Shown: positions 14,387-26,860, counted from the first letter of the stretch. The stretch: 64,000 nucleotides of DNA from Syncephalis plumigaleata (GCA_025201365.1 JAIXMF010000005.1:744001-808000), one strand, 5' to 3'. Notes: a model not told the origin generated them from the sequence alone. Translations and numbers: made by a program.

Positions 14387-17300
14387 CGATGTAATTAGCG
14401 ATCACACGCAGATAATGCGCGATACTATTATAGTTTTATAGCTGCAGATAGGCACGACAGGTGTGTATTGCTGTTGTTGTTACTATTGTAGTATAGATCT
14501 GATACACTGTTTAGCCCTTGTGTCCCCTATTCAAATAGTCGAGCAACTAACTACTTGCTGCTTCTGTTGCTGCTGCTAGCTAATCACAAGTTTGTACGCG
14601 CGTGTATGTGTGTATACTCGTCGACAATCAGATCGTTGGACTATTTCGTCGTCGTTGTTGTTGTTGTTGGTTAAGTCGGCTAGGTTAGGGCTGATACCAA
14701 AAAGGTGAATATATATATATGTGTGTATATATGTGTATATATGTTGTATGTGTTATTAGTGGCAGAATGAGAAAGAACAATTGAAAAGGAGAGCGTTGAG
14801 GCTAGTGATAATAGTGGTGCTGATAATAACAAACTGTTTCTAGAAGAATCGGTCGGTTATTGCGTCAACACAACGCAATTCAAAAAGTGTGGTGGCAAGG
14901 GACGTACACACACGCACACACAAAAGTAATAATCAAAGGATGTGGTCTCTAAATTAAGTAAAACGAATAAGCAAGCGTAAGTAAGTGTAAGTAAAATAAA
15001 GTGAATTAAAACGTAATATCAGGTGACCATGGCCCGATGATCGTCATGGAACAAATTAAAACAGAGTCTGATAAACGAATTATGCACTTATATACTAAAG
15101 AAAAGTATGAAAGTGACTGTGTTGCTCGTCATGTAATGCTTACCTTGTGTCGTTAGATTGGATATAATGGCTTCCCGTTACTTTCTATCTAACTAATGAA
15201 CGGAATGCTGAATCGAGGATCGTCTATCATCAACGTGATGAATAAGCCTGGCAAATAAAAGGGAAGACTATGTCAAGGCGTGCTTACCAATAAATACCAA
15301 GTACTGATGAAGACAGAAAGACAGGATCGTCAGGCTAACTGTAGGTGGTAAAAGCGAGAAACGAATAAAGACTATACGGTCAGTAGGGTGGTTAGCAAAG
15401 TTTCTTGATATGGTGCAAGCTACAAGGCGTGCTTGCATAAGTTACGCATACGTTAATGATCGTATTGCACACTACTAATATTAGCACAGAGAGAAGGGAT
15501 ATGATAGACTAGCTTTGGATGTGGATAGTGCTAGTAATAATGGAAATATACTTTTATCGTACTACTACTCGAACAAGAGAGAGAGAAGCAAGTGTATGCC
15601 GCAGCCAACGATGAAAGAGCAAAACTATCGTCGCTGTTCTATGGTTTGAAAGTGGTCTGACGCTTCGAGGAATATATATATATGTGTGTGTGTGTGTGCC
15701 ACGCTTAATAAAGATGGAAAAGTTGTATGGCAGTGGTGGTAATACGATAGAGAAGAAGAAGTAATTAGAAAAGAAAAGAGAAACAGCCAAAGTACCAACA
15801 ACTACTATGAGATCTAGTGTGAGGAAAAAGAAACAGACAGATCTAAGCGTATGTATGTATGCATGTACGTATGTATAATCGACCGAGGCTGACAGATGAG
15901 AAAAAGCCAGTATTGCCTTTGCCGCGTGGCAGCCAACAAGCGAAAAAACAGGTAATAAAAGTAGTACTGGCAATAGTAGTGCTTGATGAATATGATAGAA
16001 CAATGTCAACTAAAACACTTGGCCATGCAACCCGCATACACCCGTAAAAGTAGATATGCGAGCAATAACAACAACCGTAGCATACTAGCAGCAGCAGCAG
16101 TAGTAGTAGTAGTAGTATGCAGAAAAACGTGACCGTTGTACCTAGTGTAGCGCAAAGAAAAAAGAAAGTTTTATCGTTCACTTACCAGTTTACTATTGGT
16201 ATCGTTAAAGGAAGGCGAGAAGAAAGGAGAGTGAGTGATCACGAGCGTATTTATTATACGAGGGTGTGATTCGCACGGCACTACTAATAATAACAATGAA
16301 GAGAAAGCGAATACGTAACTCTGGCCACACTATATGGTGTATACACACAAGATTAAACGGTGAAAGAAGAGTTAATAAGCGAGAATATTATAATAGTTGT
16401 AGAGAGAGAGAGAGAGATGCGTGATAAAGAAGGAATCGCGCCTATAATTATATGTACTACTACGCCAAGGGAAAAAATAACGTTCACTTCCGCGTGAAAG
16501 AGAATAATCAAAATGAACAGCAGAAAGAGAAAGAAAGAAGGGGAAAGAGAGAGAGAGAGAGAGAGAGACGTGGAGTGTATGAGACTGACAACACTTACCT
16601 ATTTGCTCGCTTATTTGCTTATTATGCCCAGACGCGTATGCACTATCGAGTGGAAGGATAGGAATGTTGTCGTTCTTTTTGGCTACTGTGGGGCGTGCGT
16701 GTAGGAAGAAGAAAGTGGAAAAAAGGTGAATAAAGAGAGAAAGAGCACGACTCGAAGTAGAGATAGCGAGTTCACACGCGGAGTTTAAGAAGTAAAAGGA
16801 GTTAATACTAGGATGGCGAGCAGGCAAAGAATATGGTAGAAAGCGTTTCTGACAACAGCAGTGACAACAACAACAACAGACTGTATGGCTCTAGAGATAT
16901 TCACACTAGTGACAACAAAAAGGATAATGTCGTTCAGGGAGTATGAATGTAATAACGAAAGGAAAAAATGAAATAGTAAAGGTATGTATGTATGTGTATA
17001 TATAAAAAGGGACGATAACGATAACAAAGTGATAGCTACTAATAGGCTAAGCACAAGGTGAGTAAGTAGAGTTAAGTAGGAAGGAAAGAGAAAGAGAAAG
17101 AGAAAGAGAGAGAATGTGTATGAGACGTCTGAGGCAATGAGGCGGGTAAGGAAGTGGTGTTTTAGTATAAGTGTAGATAGTGGCTGCAACAGCAGGTATG
17201 TGTGTAATATAGGTAGCAGCTGTATAGTGGTAATAATCAAATGAAGACTATGCGGGCTAGTGTATGTGTAATGAAAGAGCAAAGGAAACTGTTGCCATAA

Positions 17301-17966
17301 CCGATTAGAACGAGTACTGCAACTACAATAGCAAAAGAAGTAGCAGTAGAACAGAGAAGCAACAGCAACAACGACTGCCGAGGGATAGAAATGAGGAAGA
17401 AACGGAAAAGAAAGGCGAATACGGCACCAATATCAAACCTTAACCACTTCAGCTCAGCCGCCTATTTGCTCCGCATGCACTGTGTATGCTTGTGTGTGTG
17501 TTTGTGTGTGTATGGGTGCGTTTGTGCGTATAGTAATGACAATAGTAGGAGAACTGGCTTACTCTGTTTGACAATAGGATAGCGCAACGCACTTGAGGCA
17601 GTTCTGATCAACTAGTATAGCAATAAAAAGAAATGCCGTGCTTATGCCAACGACGACATGTAGTGCTGCCATTGTGTTGGCACGACTGTGGTTCATCTAA
17701 TCGCATGCTTGTGTACCAGGGTGCGCGCATGACATCTAAACATGTGCGGAAATGAACACAACAGTAGTATGGTTGTAAGCACACACATACACACATGAAC
17801 CATGAAATGATCTCCTTTCCGCTCATCCGCATGTAGCTTTACAGCATGAGCTTGTATGGTTAAGGCTAAGGGTCACATGCTGTCACATATCCATTGCATT
17901 GGAGGATATCTAGTTATGATGATGATACCATACGGCAGATACTTAATCACTGAACTCATTCGTAGA
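14387..17966. other. Gene-poor region rich in simple repeats
   Basis: About 3.6 kb upstream of the PDE without a convincing coding exon. It is strongly strand-skewed (purine-rich on +) with (GA)n at about 16548-16570, (GAAA)n at about 17085-17110, TATATG/TGTG runs near 14708-14750 and 15672-15700, and (CAG)/(TAG)n at about 16087-16117. Several minus-strand GTAAG donors (about 15140, 15286, 16184, 16600) could belong to untranslated first exons of the PDE gene. I saw no tRNA or rRNA. Confidence 0.5.
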
Positions 17967-18244
17967 TCATCTAATAGCAAAGGCAATCTATAAAGATGAA
18001 AGAGGAATGATGCGGTATTATCGACTCTACTATTCTATATCTCTCTATCTCTCATCTCTTCATTTCTCTCTCTCACTTCGTTAGAATATTACCTCTTTCG
18101 TACTGAAGGCTGGATTTACTTCCCCGAGTTTAGCATCAAGGAGATATTGTGAAATTGCATTTTGTAACATAACCGGTTTCCACTTTACTCGACTGTTCAG
18201 TTTGACTAGTGAGAGAATACGCATGCACAGAATATACATCAATC
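17967..18244 (-). CDS. Possible terminal exons of an unrecognised membrane protein
   Basis: An open stretch 18244-18093, flanked by an ATTAG acceptor and a GTAATA donor, reads GLMYILCMRILSLVKLNSRV, then WKPVMLQNAISQYLLDAKLG and VNPAFSTKE. Splicing to a TATAG acceptor near 17985 gives IAFAIR and a TGA at 17967-17969. Upstream the minus strand has a (GAT)n tract, as in the 7TM gene's intron, and the hydrophobic segment loosely resembles FVLRMLALYGI of that gene. This could be the remnant of a related gene or chance. No upstream exons were confirmed. Confidence 0.25.
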
Positions 18245-18838
18245 CTAATGCTATCGTAGAGGCATAGTAGCATCATCATCATCATCATCATCATCATGCT
18301 CAAGAATAATAACAAATCTGTACAAGGGTATGGCAAAGCATGCCCGTGCGTACATGCAGCTATTCATGCAGTTCTCTATTCAAACATGTGGACCAGCCAA
18401 GGCCAACTATTTGGATGATCTAGAGATGCACTCATTTGTCCTATTAATAGTTAGACAGGCTGGATCTGCGTTGTAATGGTACAATCGTTTAGCCATGCTT
18501 GATGCTTGACTGCAACTGGCTCTTGTGAATACTTGTTTATTATAACTACACCGTAAATAAACTATAACTAGTAGTAGTGTACTACTAGCATGCAAACAGT
18601 AATCATTTATGATATGCACCAATGGATTAATCAACAAAGGTATCAACTTATGGTAGTGTAGTGTGTCAAGTAAACACGAATATGCTATAACAATTTATCA
18701 ATGGGACAACAGTTACCGTTTACCTTTTTTTCCTCCTTTCTCTGCTACTGATCAGTTCCAATTAGCATCGAATTACGTATTTATCTGTTGTTTCAACAAA
18801 GAGCGGTAGAAAGGTCCTTGTAATAGCAGCTTTATAAT
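18245..18838. other. Intergenic upstream of LSM8
   Basis: About 590 bp. It holds a (CAT)9 tract at about 18271-18297 and a frame at 18407-18646 (minus) that I cannot link to anything. It must contain the LSM8 promoter. Confidence 0.4.
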
Positions 18839-19376
18839 ATGTCGGCACTCGACAAATTTGTTGATCGTATCCTTGTCACGTATTATATATGTATATATAT
18901 ATATACCACAGCGAAATAACTGTATTTACTAGGTTGTCATTAATAAAAAGTATCATTACTACATACTCGCCCAATCTAGAGCTTATATCGGTGGTAACGA
19001 GTGATGGACGCGTCATTCTCGTAAGACTTATATATACACACGTAGTAATGGAGTAGCGCCTCTTTATATTAAACTTGATTATTAGGGAATTCTACGAGGA
19101 TTCGATCAAACGACCAATATCGTGTTGGAACGTTGTTATGAGCGCGTATTCTCTGCCGATGAAGGTGTTCAAGTAGTCTCCCTAGGATTATACGTCATTC
19201 GTGGTGATAATGTGTAAGTGACACTTGTAACAATAGTAACACTTGTAATACTAATAACAATAACACTTTAATTCATATTATGTAGCGTACTCGTCGGTGA
19301 AGTAGACACTGAGGTCGATTCAGTGATTGATTATCCTAACATTAAAGCGGAACCACTTCGTCCATTGCATCATTAA
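18839..19376 (+). CDS. LSM8: U6 snRNA-associated Sm-like protein LSM8
   Basis: Nuclear LSM2-8 ring subunit that binds the 3' oligo-U of U6 snRNA. Four short exons: 18839-18866, about 18980-19020, 19086-19213, 19286-19376. The product starts MSALDKFVD. The Sm1 motif is LISVVTSDGRVILGILRGFD, then TTNIVLERCYERVF. Sm2 is LGLYVIRGDNVVLVGEVD. It ends NIKAEPLRPLHH, close to the animal LSM8 C-terminus. Length is about 95 aa, typical of the family. The first splice junction is the least certain. The stop lies 11 bp from the stop of the convergent next gene. Confidence 0.92.
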
Positions 19377-19387
19377 ATACTTTTGTT

Positions 19388-21203
19388 TTATATCAATCGC
19401 ACCATATTGTCTCGTGTACTACGATCAATATCGACCAATGCATTGGCCACTAGCGTGTAGACAGCCCGTACTGCTTGTTGCGCATCGCATTGTTGGTCTA
19501 GTGCAAGGTGTAGAACTTGTTCCTTTAATTGTGCAAATGGAAGCTCACCATTGTTGTTGTGTAGTGTTTGCAGTACAAGTGCCGCCATCATAGTCTCACC
19601 CGGTATAGATGTTCCATCGCCAGTAGTAGTACTAGTAGTAGTACTAGTAGTGGGCATGGACACTTTACCAAATGCTATACGATCCACCAACCATTCTGAT
19701 ATGTTTCTATTACACGACATTTCATTAGATAAATAATACTATATGAGAAAGAGTATGTCTGTCTAATATTCATACCTGGCTAATAGAGTATCTGCATCAA
19801 ATGGTATGCATTGCTCAGTCTCAGTAATAATATCCGCTAGTGTTTGCTTCAATGATTCCTAATATGAAAAAGAAAGCCATTAGTAATAATATCGATTGTC
19901 GTTGATTATTCATATTACATGATTCACAATATCCATAGTATCTTCATGACTTGATAATCGCTTGAATGATTACATCTAGATTAGCGTATAGTTGACTATT
20001 TAACCATCTTGCTACTTACTTTATTACGCTTTATGGCCAACTTTAACTTCTCCATTGCTTTCGTCGATGCCAATGGTGTAGAATCGTATCTGGCCATGAT
20101 TCTGTATCTTCACTCTTTTCCTTTTCTTTCTTTTCTTCTTTGTCTACATTTTTATTATTATTACTATTCAAATGGCAATCATGTCATCAATACTAACCAA
20201 GATCGTCCAACTGTCGTCGTTTCTCCATAATTGCTGCTTGTACCTCTTGAATCATCTAGTATCCATGTTAATTGCTTGTTAATTAACATTAATAGTCTAC
20301 GCTTTATTACCTCTAGAGTAACAATAGACGACTCATTTGTATTGATGGATGCCGTGGCTGCCTCTACTGCCTTTTCCTGTTCGTCAACTGCTTGTAATTG
20401 TGCTAATGTTGTATCTATCGACTCGATCTATATCATTTCATTTAGTAATAATCAACTTAATAGTCAATAGTCATTACCTTCTTGTTATTTCTTGCCATTT
20501 CCGTTCTAATTCCTTGATACTATTTTGCTCTCGTTTCATAGCATCTTCGATCTGTTTCGATTCATCATCCTCAGCCATGGATTCATCTTGCTTTCTCTTT
20601 TCCTTTTCTACTTGTTGCATTTCTCGCTAAATGATTACTAGTTATAGCATCAAATAATATACATATACAATATATACGATACACATTACATTACCTCTTG
20701 TAGTTTGTCATCTAATGTTGGATATCTGCCACACATCTTCATATCGTTTATTCATCTCAGCAAGTAGGTCACGAGCTTCATTAGATCACTATTTTACATT
20801 GATAGCATGACTCGCTATCGTCAAGTTAACTTGCTAGTCTTACCAAACTCCATCAATGCCATAACCGCGTCAAGTAGTTTACCAACATTTTGCTCGTTCT
20901 CTGACGGTGCCTTTGATCGAAGACGCGTAATTTGACTAGTGTCACCATCACGGTTATTCTCATACAATAACGCATAATAGGTGTATACTCACTTGTAGAT
21001 GGCAGCCTTGCTTGGGTCACCTGCAATGACATTGCCACGCTCGTCTGTAAATAACGCGCGTTCATATTGACCTGCTACCCGTGATCCAGTCGTGTTGCCA
21101 AGTATAAACGGTTCAGTATATTGTGGTTTCCCATTTCAACTTTGGCCACACGTTCTGACGACTGAACCATAGAGTCCAGTAACTCGCTCCATTGCTGTGT
21201 CAT
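19388..21203 (-). CDS. Coiled-coil kinetochore-like protein, CENP-K candidate
   Basis: Multi-exon gene starting at ATG 21203 (MTQQWSELLDSMVQSSERVA). The middle exons encode charged coiled coil (REMQQVEKEKRKQDESMA, KELERKWQEITRR, LAQLQAVDEQEKAVEAA). The C-terminal exons read LKQTLADIITETEQCIPFDA, NISEWLVDRIAF, a Thr-rich insert, then TLVANALVDIDRSTRDNMVR. This order echoes CENP-K: coiled coil, LLSTLGEFLEDHFPLP-type segment, then a C-terminal LLLRNGIALRHPEDPTRIRL-type block. CENP-K belongs to the inner-kinetochore CCAN. The match is distant. The first junction (near 21090) and a one-base frame change near 20735 are unresolved. Confidence 0.5.
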
Positions 21204-21597
21204 GGTTGCGCTAAACGATAACAACAATAGCCGTAGTAGCAAATAATAACAAAGGAAAAAGAAACGTGATTATCCTTGTTGTTTTCCTGTTGAGAAGTCA
21301 CGTGAATTAGTAACGCGATGATGTGATTTCCGCAACCAATCAATGAATAGCGATGATAAGAAGTATTTTTTTCTATTGATTTACTCGTAAAACTTGAATC
21401 GATAAAATGTTTTATCAATCCATCATCTGTCATATAAAAAGTCGAAGAAATCCTGCGTTCGTTTCCCTCCACGTCTTCTATCGTCATTATCTTATTTTGC
21501 TGGTCTCACTCTCTACCCTGTCGCTTGTTTCTACTTGTCTAGACAGCTACTGTTCCACTACAACCACAGCAACAAGGAGTGTAATAAAGATAACAAA
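21204..21597. other. Divergent promoter region, CENP-K-like / SHMT
   Basis: About 390 bp between two divergent starts. Nothing coding is supported. Confidence 0.6.
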
Positions 21598-23181
21598 ATG
21601 GCTTCCATAACCGTATCAGTTGATTCATGGGTAAGTAGTAGTGGAATATATCGTGCATCTTACATATTGATACGTTATATGACGACATGTACTTACAATA
21701 TGGTATTAGAACACGTGTTTGAACACACCTCTAGAGGTGGAGGATCCAGAAATCTATGACTTGATCGAGAAGGAGAAATATCGTCAGTTCTCTGGTCTAG
21801 AGCTTATCGCCTCCGAGAATTTTACCTCCCAGGCGGTGATGGAGGCCAATGGATCTGCACTGACGAACAAGTACTCGGAGGGTAAGTAGCAGCGTGGTAG
21901 TGCAAGCTTTACAATGGAAACAAGCATGAATGTTGATCATATCTCCTCCCCTCTCTACGTATAACTAACTATAGGACTTCCCGGTGCCCGTTACTATGGT
22001 GGCAACGAGTATATCGATGAAATCGAGAATCTATGTCGTGCCCGTGCTTTGAAGGCCTTCCGCTTGAATCCCGAGGAATGGGGCGTCAATGTACAGCCGT
22101 ACTCTGGCAGCACGGCCAATTTTAGCGCACTTACCGCCATGATTCAACCACAGGATCGTTTGATGGGACTCGACCTTCCATCGGGTGGCCATTTAACGCA
22201 CGGCTACCAGACGGCCAAGAAGAAGATTTCCTCCAGTTCGATCTACTTCCAATCGATGCCATATCAAGTGGACCACAACACCGGTCTCATCGATTACGAG
22301 CGACTCGAGGAGAACGCCAAGCTATTCCGACCACGTTTGCTCATCTGCGGTGCCAGTGCCTATCCACGTGAATGGGATTACGCTCGTTTCCGTAAGATTG
22401 CCGATCAACACGGTGCCTACGTGATGGCCGATATCGCTCATATCAGCGGATTGGTGGCCAGCGAGGAGGCAGTGAGTCCGTTCACGTATTGCGATGTTGT
22501 CACCACCACTACGCACAAGACGCTACGTGGTCCACGTGCCGGTCTGATCTTCTTCCGCAAGAACGGTCCGGGCGATAGGGCCGATCTCGAGGCACGCGTC
22601 AACCAAGCGGTATTCCCCTCGAACCAGGGTGGTCCACACAATAACACTATCGCTGCAGTGGCCGTGGCCTTGAAACAAGCCGGATCAGAGGAGTTCCGTC
22701 AATATGCGCAACAAGTACGCGCTAATGCCTCGCATCTAGCCCAAGCATTGACCAACTACGGCTACAAGATTGCCACCAACGGTACCGACAACCATCTTAT
22801 TCTATGGGATCTACGTCCTGTCAAATTGACCGGTAGCAAGTTCGAGAAGATCTGTGACATGGTACACATCACTATTAACAAGAACTCGGTACACGGTGAC
22901 GTTAGCGCGTTGACTCCCGGTGGCTGTCGAATTGGCACTGCTGCCTTGACTTCCCGTAGTTTCAAGACAAAGGACTTTGACAAGGTGGCCGAATTCTTGC
23001 ATCGTGCCGTTCAAATTGCACTTGCCGCGCAAGAGAAGGCAGGCAGCAACTACTCAAAGACTTTGTCGCTGTATTGACCAACAACGATGATATTGCCACC
23101 CTTCGCAAGGATGTAATCGAGTTTGCCACCACCTTCCCAATGCCAGGTTTCGATGCCACGAAGATTAAACGATTCGAGTAG
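21598..23181 (+). CDS. SHMT: Serine hydroxymethyltransferase (PLP enzyme)
   Basis: Interconverts serine and glycine with transfer of the one-carbon unit to tetrahydrofolate. Exons 21598-21630, 21710-21880 and 21975-23181. There is no targeting peptide, so it is probably the cytosolic form. Hallmarks are [20 protein letters not shown], the PLP-lysine motif [17 protein letters not shown], and [18 protein letters not shown]. At 23049/23050 the conserved frame slips by one base. Continuing in the original frame gives a premature stop at 23075-23077, whereas the other frame gives [14 protein letters not shown], then [12 protein letters not shown] and a stop at 23179-23181, the normal SHMT end. A single missing A (AA for AAA, Lys) explains it. 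The rest is highly conserved with no decay, so an assembly error is most likely. Confidence 0.95.
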
Positions 23182-23802
23182 AATAGCATGATTATAGCTG
23201 ATATACCTAGTTGCAAGTGCCGCGTATATCAATAGCGGATATGTAACGATTTTATGAAATAAATAATGCGAGCACATCAAGTATAAACATATTTGACCGC
23301 GAATGTTCACCTGTACATGCATTATCCAACTCGTGTATCATATACGAATGAATTGATATGATGGTTATTTTTAATCTCATCAATATCACACTACACGTTA
23401 TAACGTAATCAAAATGAGTAATGCTGCTCGTGTTGTCATATCGCTCGATATAGATTTAGTATCGTTTCAATGAGTACGCTTGTCCTTGTACAGCATCGTG
23501 GTGTTAAGTATTATTGGAAGGTATGCACGCGCAATTGTATGAAAAGCATCATGATCTGAAACCATTCATCACAGATGGCTTACTCCCTATTACTATTATT
23601 ACTTTTTCTGTTATTATTGTCAAGGACTACATTATGAAATAAACTGGTTATTACGCATTATAAATAGCATGATGATTAGCGACGATTATAGATGGCAACA
23701 GCATTCGCACTCGTGTCTTCATTCCATGCTTATTTAGATTTTTTTACTACTACCACTACCACTACTACTACTACAGCCAACGAAGACGATTTTATTACAA
23801 CA
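23182..23802. other. Intergenic, SHMT to subtilase-like gene
   Basis: About 620 bp. The AATAAA at 23258 is a plausible SHMT polyadenylation signal. An (ACT)n tract lies at 23747-23773. Otherwise nothing is seen. Confidence 0.6.
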
Positions 23803-25719
23803 ATGCTCCTTCTAAACTCAATAAAGATAAGCGGTGCTTTATTGCTGCTAGCTATAGCACAGCATGCTACCGCGGAATTGGCCAAAGAGTTCGTTCTCAA
23901 TGATTCAGGAAGAGGACCTTACATTATATCAAAGCTCACTGGAGGACACCTGCCATTGACACCTTACTACGATGTGACAGGAGTAAAGAAGGCGAGCGAG
24001 GAACAAGTTAAATATACAGGAAAAGAAATAAGCATTGGCATCATCGGTGCTGATATTAACATTAAGAAATCCGGACTACTGGTTAATATACCATTCCCTG
24101 GTGATAGAAGAAATTCTCGACATATACCCTCTGGTGGCGTACTCAAGAACATCGTATATCGACAAGATTTGGTTGGAGACCAATTTGATGGAACGGATCA
24201 CCCTCCAGAAATTACGCATGATGATGAATGGTGCAATAAGCGTACCACTAGAATGGCCGGCATAATAGGTGCGAATAGCGAGACATTCAAAGGCATTGCT
24301 CCCAATGCAAAGATAGGTGTCTTTCGAGTATTCGGCTGTAGAGGTCACACGACAACGACAGCGGTGCTTAATGCTTTGAATAAGGCTATCCGTCAAAAAA
24401 TGAACATCATCACGCTTCCCGAGATTAAATATGTCGACGACAAGAAGGCTGAATTAGAAATGGCCATCGAACAAGCAGCCACTGCCGGTATCATCCTCAT
24501 TGCCGCGGTAGAACAGGGCGACTCACCCAATCAGGATACTTTCAGTACAATCGTGAGCATGTTATTGCAGTTGGCGGTGCTATAACCCCTATCGTGGTGG
24601 CCATTGGTTCAAGGATAAAAAGAGCAAGAAAAGGATTGAGTTTACGACGACTTGCGATACTATGCCATATATCCTTGATGGTGCTCGAGTAGCCGATGCC
24701 AAGGAACTTACTGGTGCGATGAATATTGCGAGACTATCAAAATCGGGTGTTACTGCATTGGCAGGAAAGGTCGTTATAGCGGATAAATATCAGAGTGAAT
24801 GGAGCACGGTGATACGAAGTATGAAGAGATACAAAGTGAAAGGAATGATTGTGACCAGCCATGATAAACTTATTTACAAATGCGATATTCCGGTATACTT
24901 TTTGACAAAAGACAAGGCTAACTACATAGCACGCGAGTACAAGAATACCGAGTTCGATTTCAGCATTCAACATGGCAACACCAATGAAGGCGGCAAGACT
25001 ACACTCGATGGAAGGACAATGCCCGCTCGTCATCTCATAGAGACTCTGCGACCAGACATTCTAGCACCAAGCCACGATCTAGTTACCGTGTCAGAAAGTA
25101 ATGCATTCAGTATGTGCATTATAGTGGTGCATCTGCAGCGGTTGCTTACGTTGCCGGTGCTGCAGCATTGTTACTCGAAGCACTTCATGGTCATCCCGTT
25201 AACTCTAAGATAGTCAGATATGCCATGCAGAATAGTGCAACACCGATTTATGAGCCATCATCGAAGCATCTCTTACCCGTTAACTATCAGTACTATGGAA
25301 TGCTAAATGTGCACAAGCTACTCCATAATGGCTTGAATGCCACTCCCTCCTTGATCGTAGTGACGGGTGTGAATCAAATACACACGAGAGCCATTCAATT
25401 GTCTACAACGTATAACACGACGAAAAGATACAGAATAATTCATAAGCCTGCAGGTACTATAATCAGATTAGACGATAACACTTCCAGAGTAGATTATAGT
25501 CCTGAATTAATGGCACAAGTTGTCAAGGATTACTCGGTGGATGTACCACGTAGATCGAGTAGAGAGGTTAAGATTGGTATCATGCTCCCGGCTTCCCTCA
25601 TGCCAGCCAGGTTCACCTACTCTGGTTACATTGTATTCGATCCAGAGCCAACTGTATCCGAGGAACCATCGGATGAGGCCATTTACATTCCATATCTTGG
25701 ATTTGTTGGTGCAATATAA
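23803..25719 (+). CDS. Secreted subtilase-like protein with PA domain, catalytic residues apparently altered
   Basis: ATG 23803 is preferred over 23692 because it opens a signal peptide (MLLLNSIKISGALLLLAIAQ). Layout: propeptide-like start, subtilase fold, PA insert (GKVVIADKYQSEWSTVIRSM), then YSGASAAVAYVAGAAALLLE, the equivalent of the GTSMAxPxVAG Ser motif, and a beta-rich C-terminus. It resembles fungal Vpr-type subtilases. Where active enzymes have DTGI and HGTHVAG, this reads IGIIGADINI and KRTTRMAGIIGAN, so the Asp is displaced and the His is missing. It is either a pseudoprotease or a decaying gene. The frame changes three times between about 24540 and 25140, each with the sense of one missing base, so sequence error may explain those changes but not the missing His. 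No introns are seen. Confidence 0.7.
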
Positions 25720-26195
25720 GCATTGCTACCGTAGTAGTGTTTATTTATAGTTCATGTTTGTTCTTCAATAAACTCAACATGAATACAAATATCCTAAAAG
25801 AAGATCATGTAAACAAAAGTTTTAAACATACGACAGTATCAGTTGCCACGGTTCCATTACTAGGATGTGAACAATTTCATAGACATGATCAAAAGTATGT
25901 TTTACACTAATTAAGAGGGAGGAAAAAAGAAAAATACTAGTCACAATGACGTAACATATTAATATAGCGTCGTTTCTCTCCCTCCTTCCCACTTGATCTG
26001 CAATCTATTCTACAAATTCGATTGACTCTACCACTACCACTACTACCACTACTACTTTCCCTTCACAACCACTGTTTGAATAATCGATATTTGCCATATT
26101 TACCTATTCTCCATTTAGTAGATAACAAGAACGAATAAGCCACACATAAACATAAACATACATCGAGATACATAACAGCAACGTATCCACTCGCT
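25720..26195. other. Intergenic region
   Basis: About 475 bp with AATAAA at 25768, (ACTACC)n at about 26030-26055 and nothing coding. Confidence 0.65.
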
Positions 26196-26860
26196 ATGAT
26201 GGATCCTGGTCTATCCTTCATTCAGGGTGAGTTGCAAACCGAAGAAGTCTATGGGCTCCTCAACAACGCCACTCTGTGGCTGCGTTGGATAGTCTCAACT
26301 ATAATCACGCGTACCGTCCCGTTGAATCCGACTATGACCCGGTGGCACTACGCGAAGACGACTACTGTCCTTATTGCCAGAAATCCGAAGTGTTGCGCGA
26401 TTTTTGCTCGTGTGTAAGCACTGATCGTAGTCAAGGCTCAGGTTCCCATTGCGACTGCGCCGGTTCGTGTACGTGTGTCACCTGTAAGCCATGGCGACAA
26501 CAAGATCAGACTAGTCAGTCATCGATCGTGAATCGAGGAAGGAATAGAATCCGTTTCGCAGAGGACACTGGCATGACCAGTCACGTCAAGGATAACAGCG
26601 ACAGTCATCAGCATCATCAATCGTTGTCGCAGTCACCGGCGTATCGTCGTCGACAGAGTCGCTCGCTTCACTCGAATGTCGATCGGGAACGTGAAATGGC
26701 CATTGCAGCCCGTGAGACCGGCATCAGGAATGTGCGTCGTCGTACCATGTCGGCCGGTGCCCCAAATGACGTGCGTGTCTTTCTGAAGCATAGTTCATTC
26801 TGCGAGTGTTGTGGATCAGGTGTTGGCTGCCAATGTGGCCGTATCTGTTATTGTGATTAA
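26196..26860 (+). CDS. Cys-rich protein of unknown function
   Basis: I do not recognise this family. From about 26276 an open frame encodes about 195 aa with clustered cysteines: DDYCPYCQK, FCSCV, HCDCAGSCTCVTC, then a basic Ser/Arg/His-rich middle (RRRQSRSLHS, VRRRTMSAG) and a second cluster at the end, CECCGSGVGCQCGRICYC. CxC and CxxC spacing suggests metal binding. No ATG opens this frame. The ATG at 26196 (MMDPGLSFIQGELQTEEVYG) lies in a frame that would join it with one missing base near 26270; a GTGAGT at about 26227 does not splice in phase to any visible acceptor. The start therefore remains uncertain. Confidence 0.55.

Noticed and set aside
15554-17282. Several hydrophobic 110-165 aa minus-strand frames
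   Set aside because: Translations of purine-skewed, repeat-rich DNA with Leu/Phe/Ser runs; no motifs, no splice context, no conservation.
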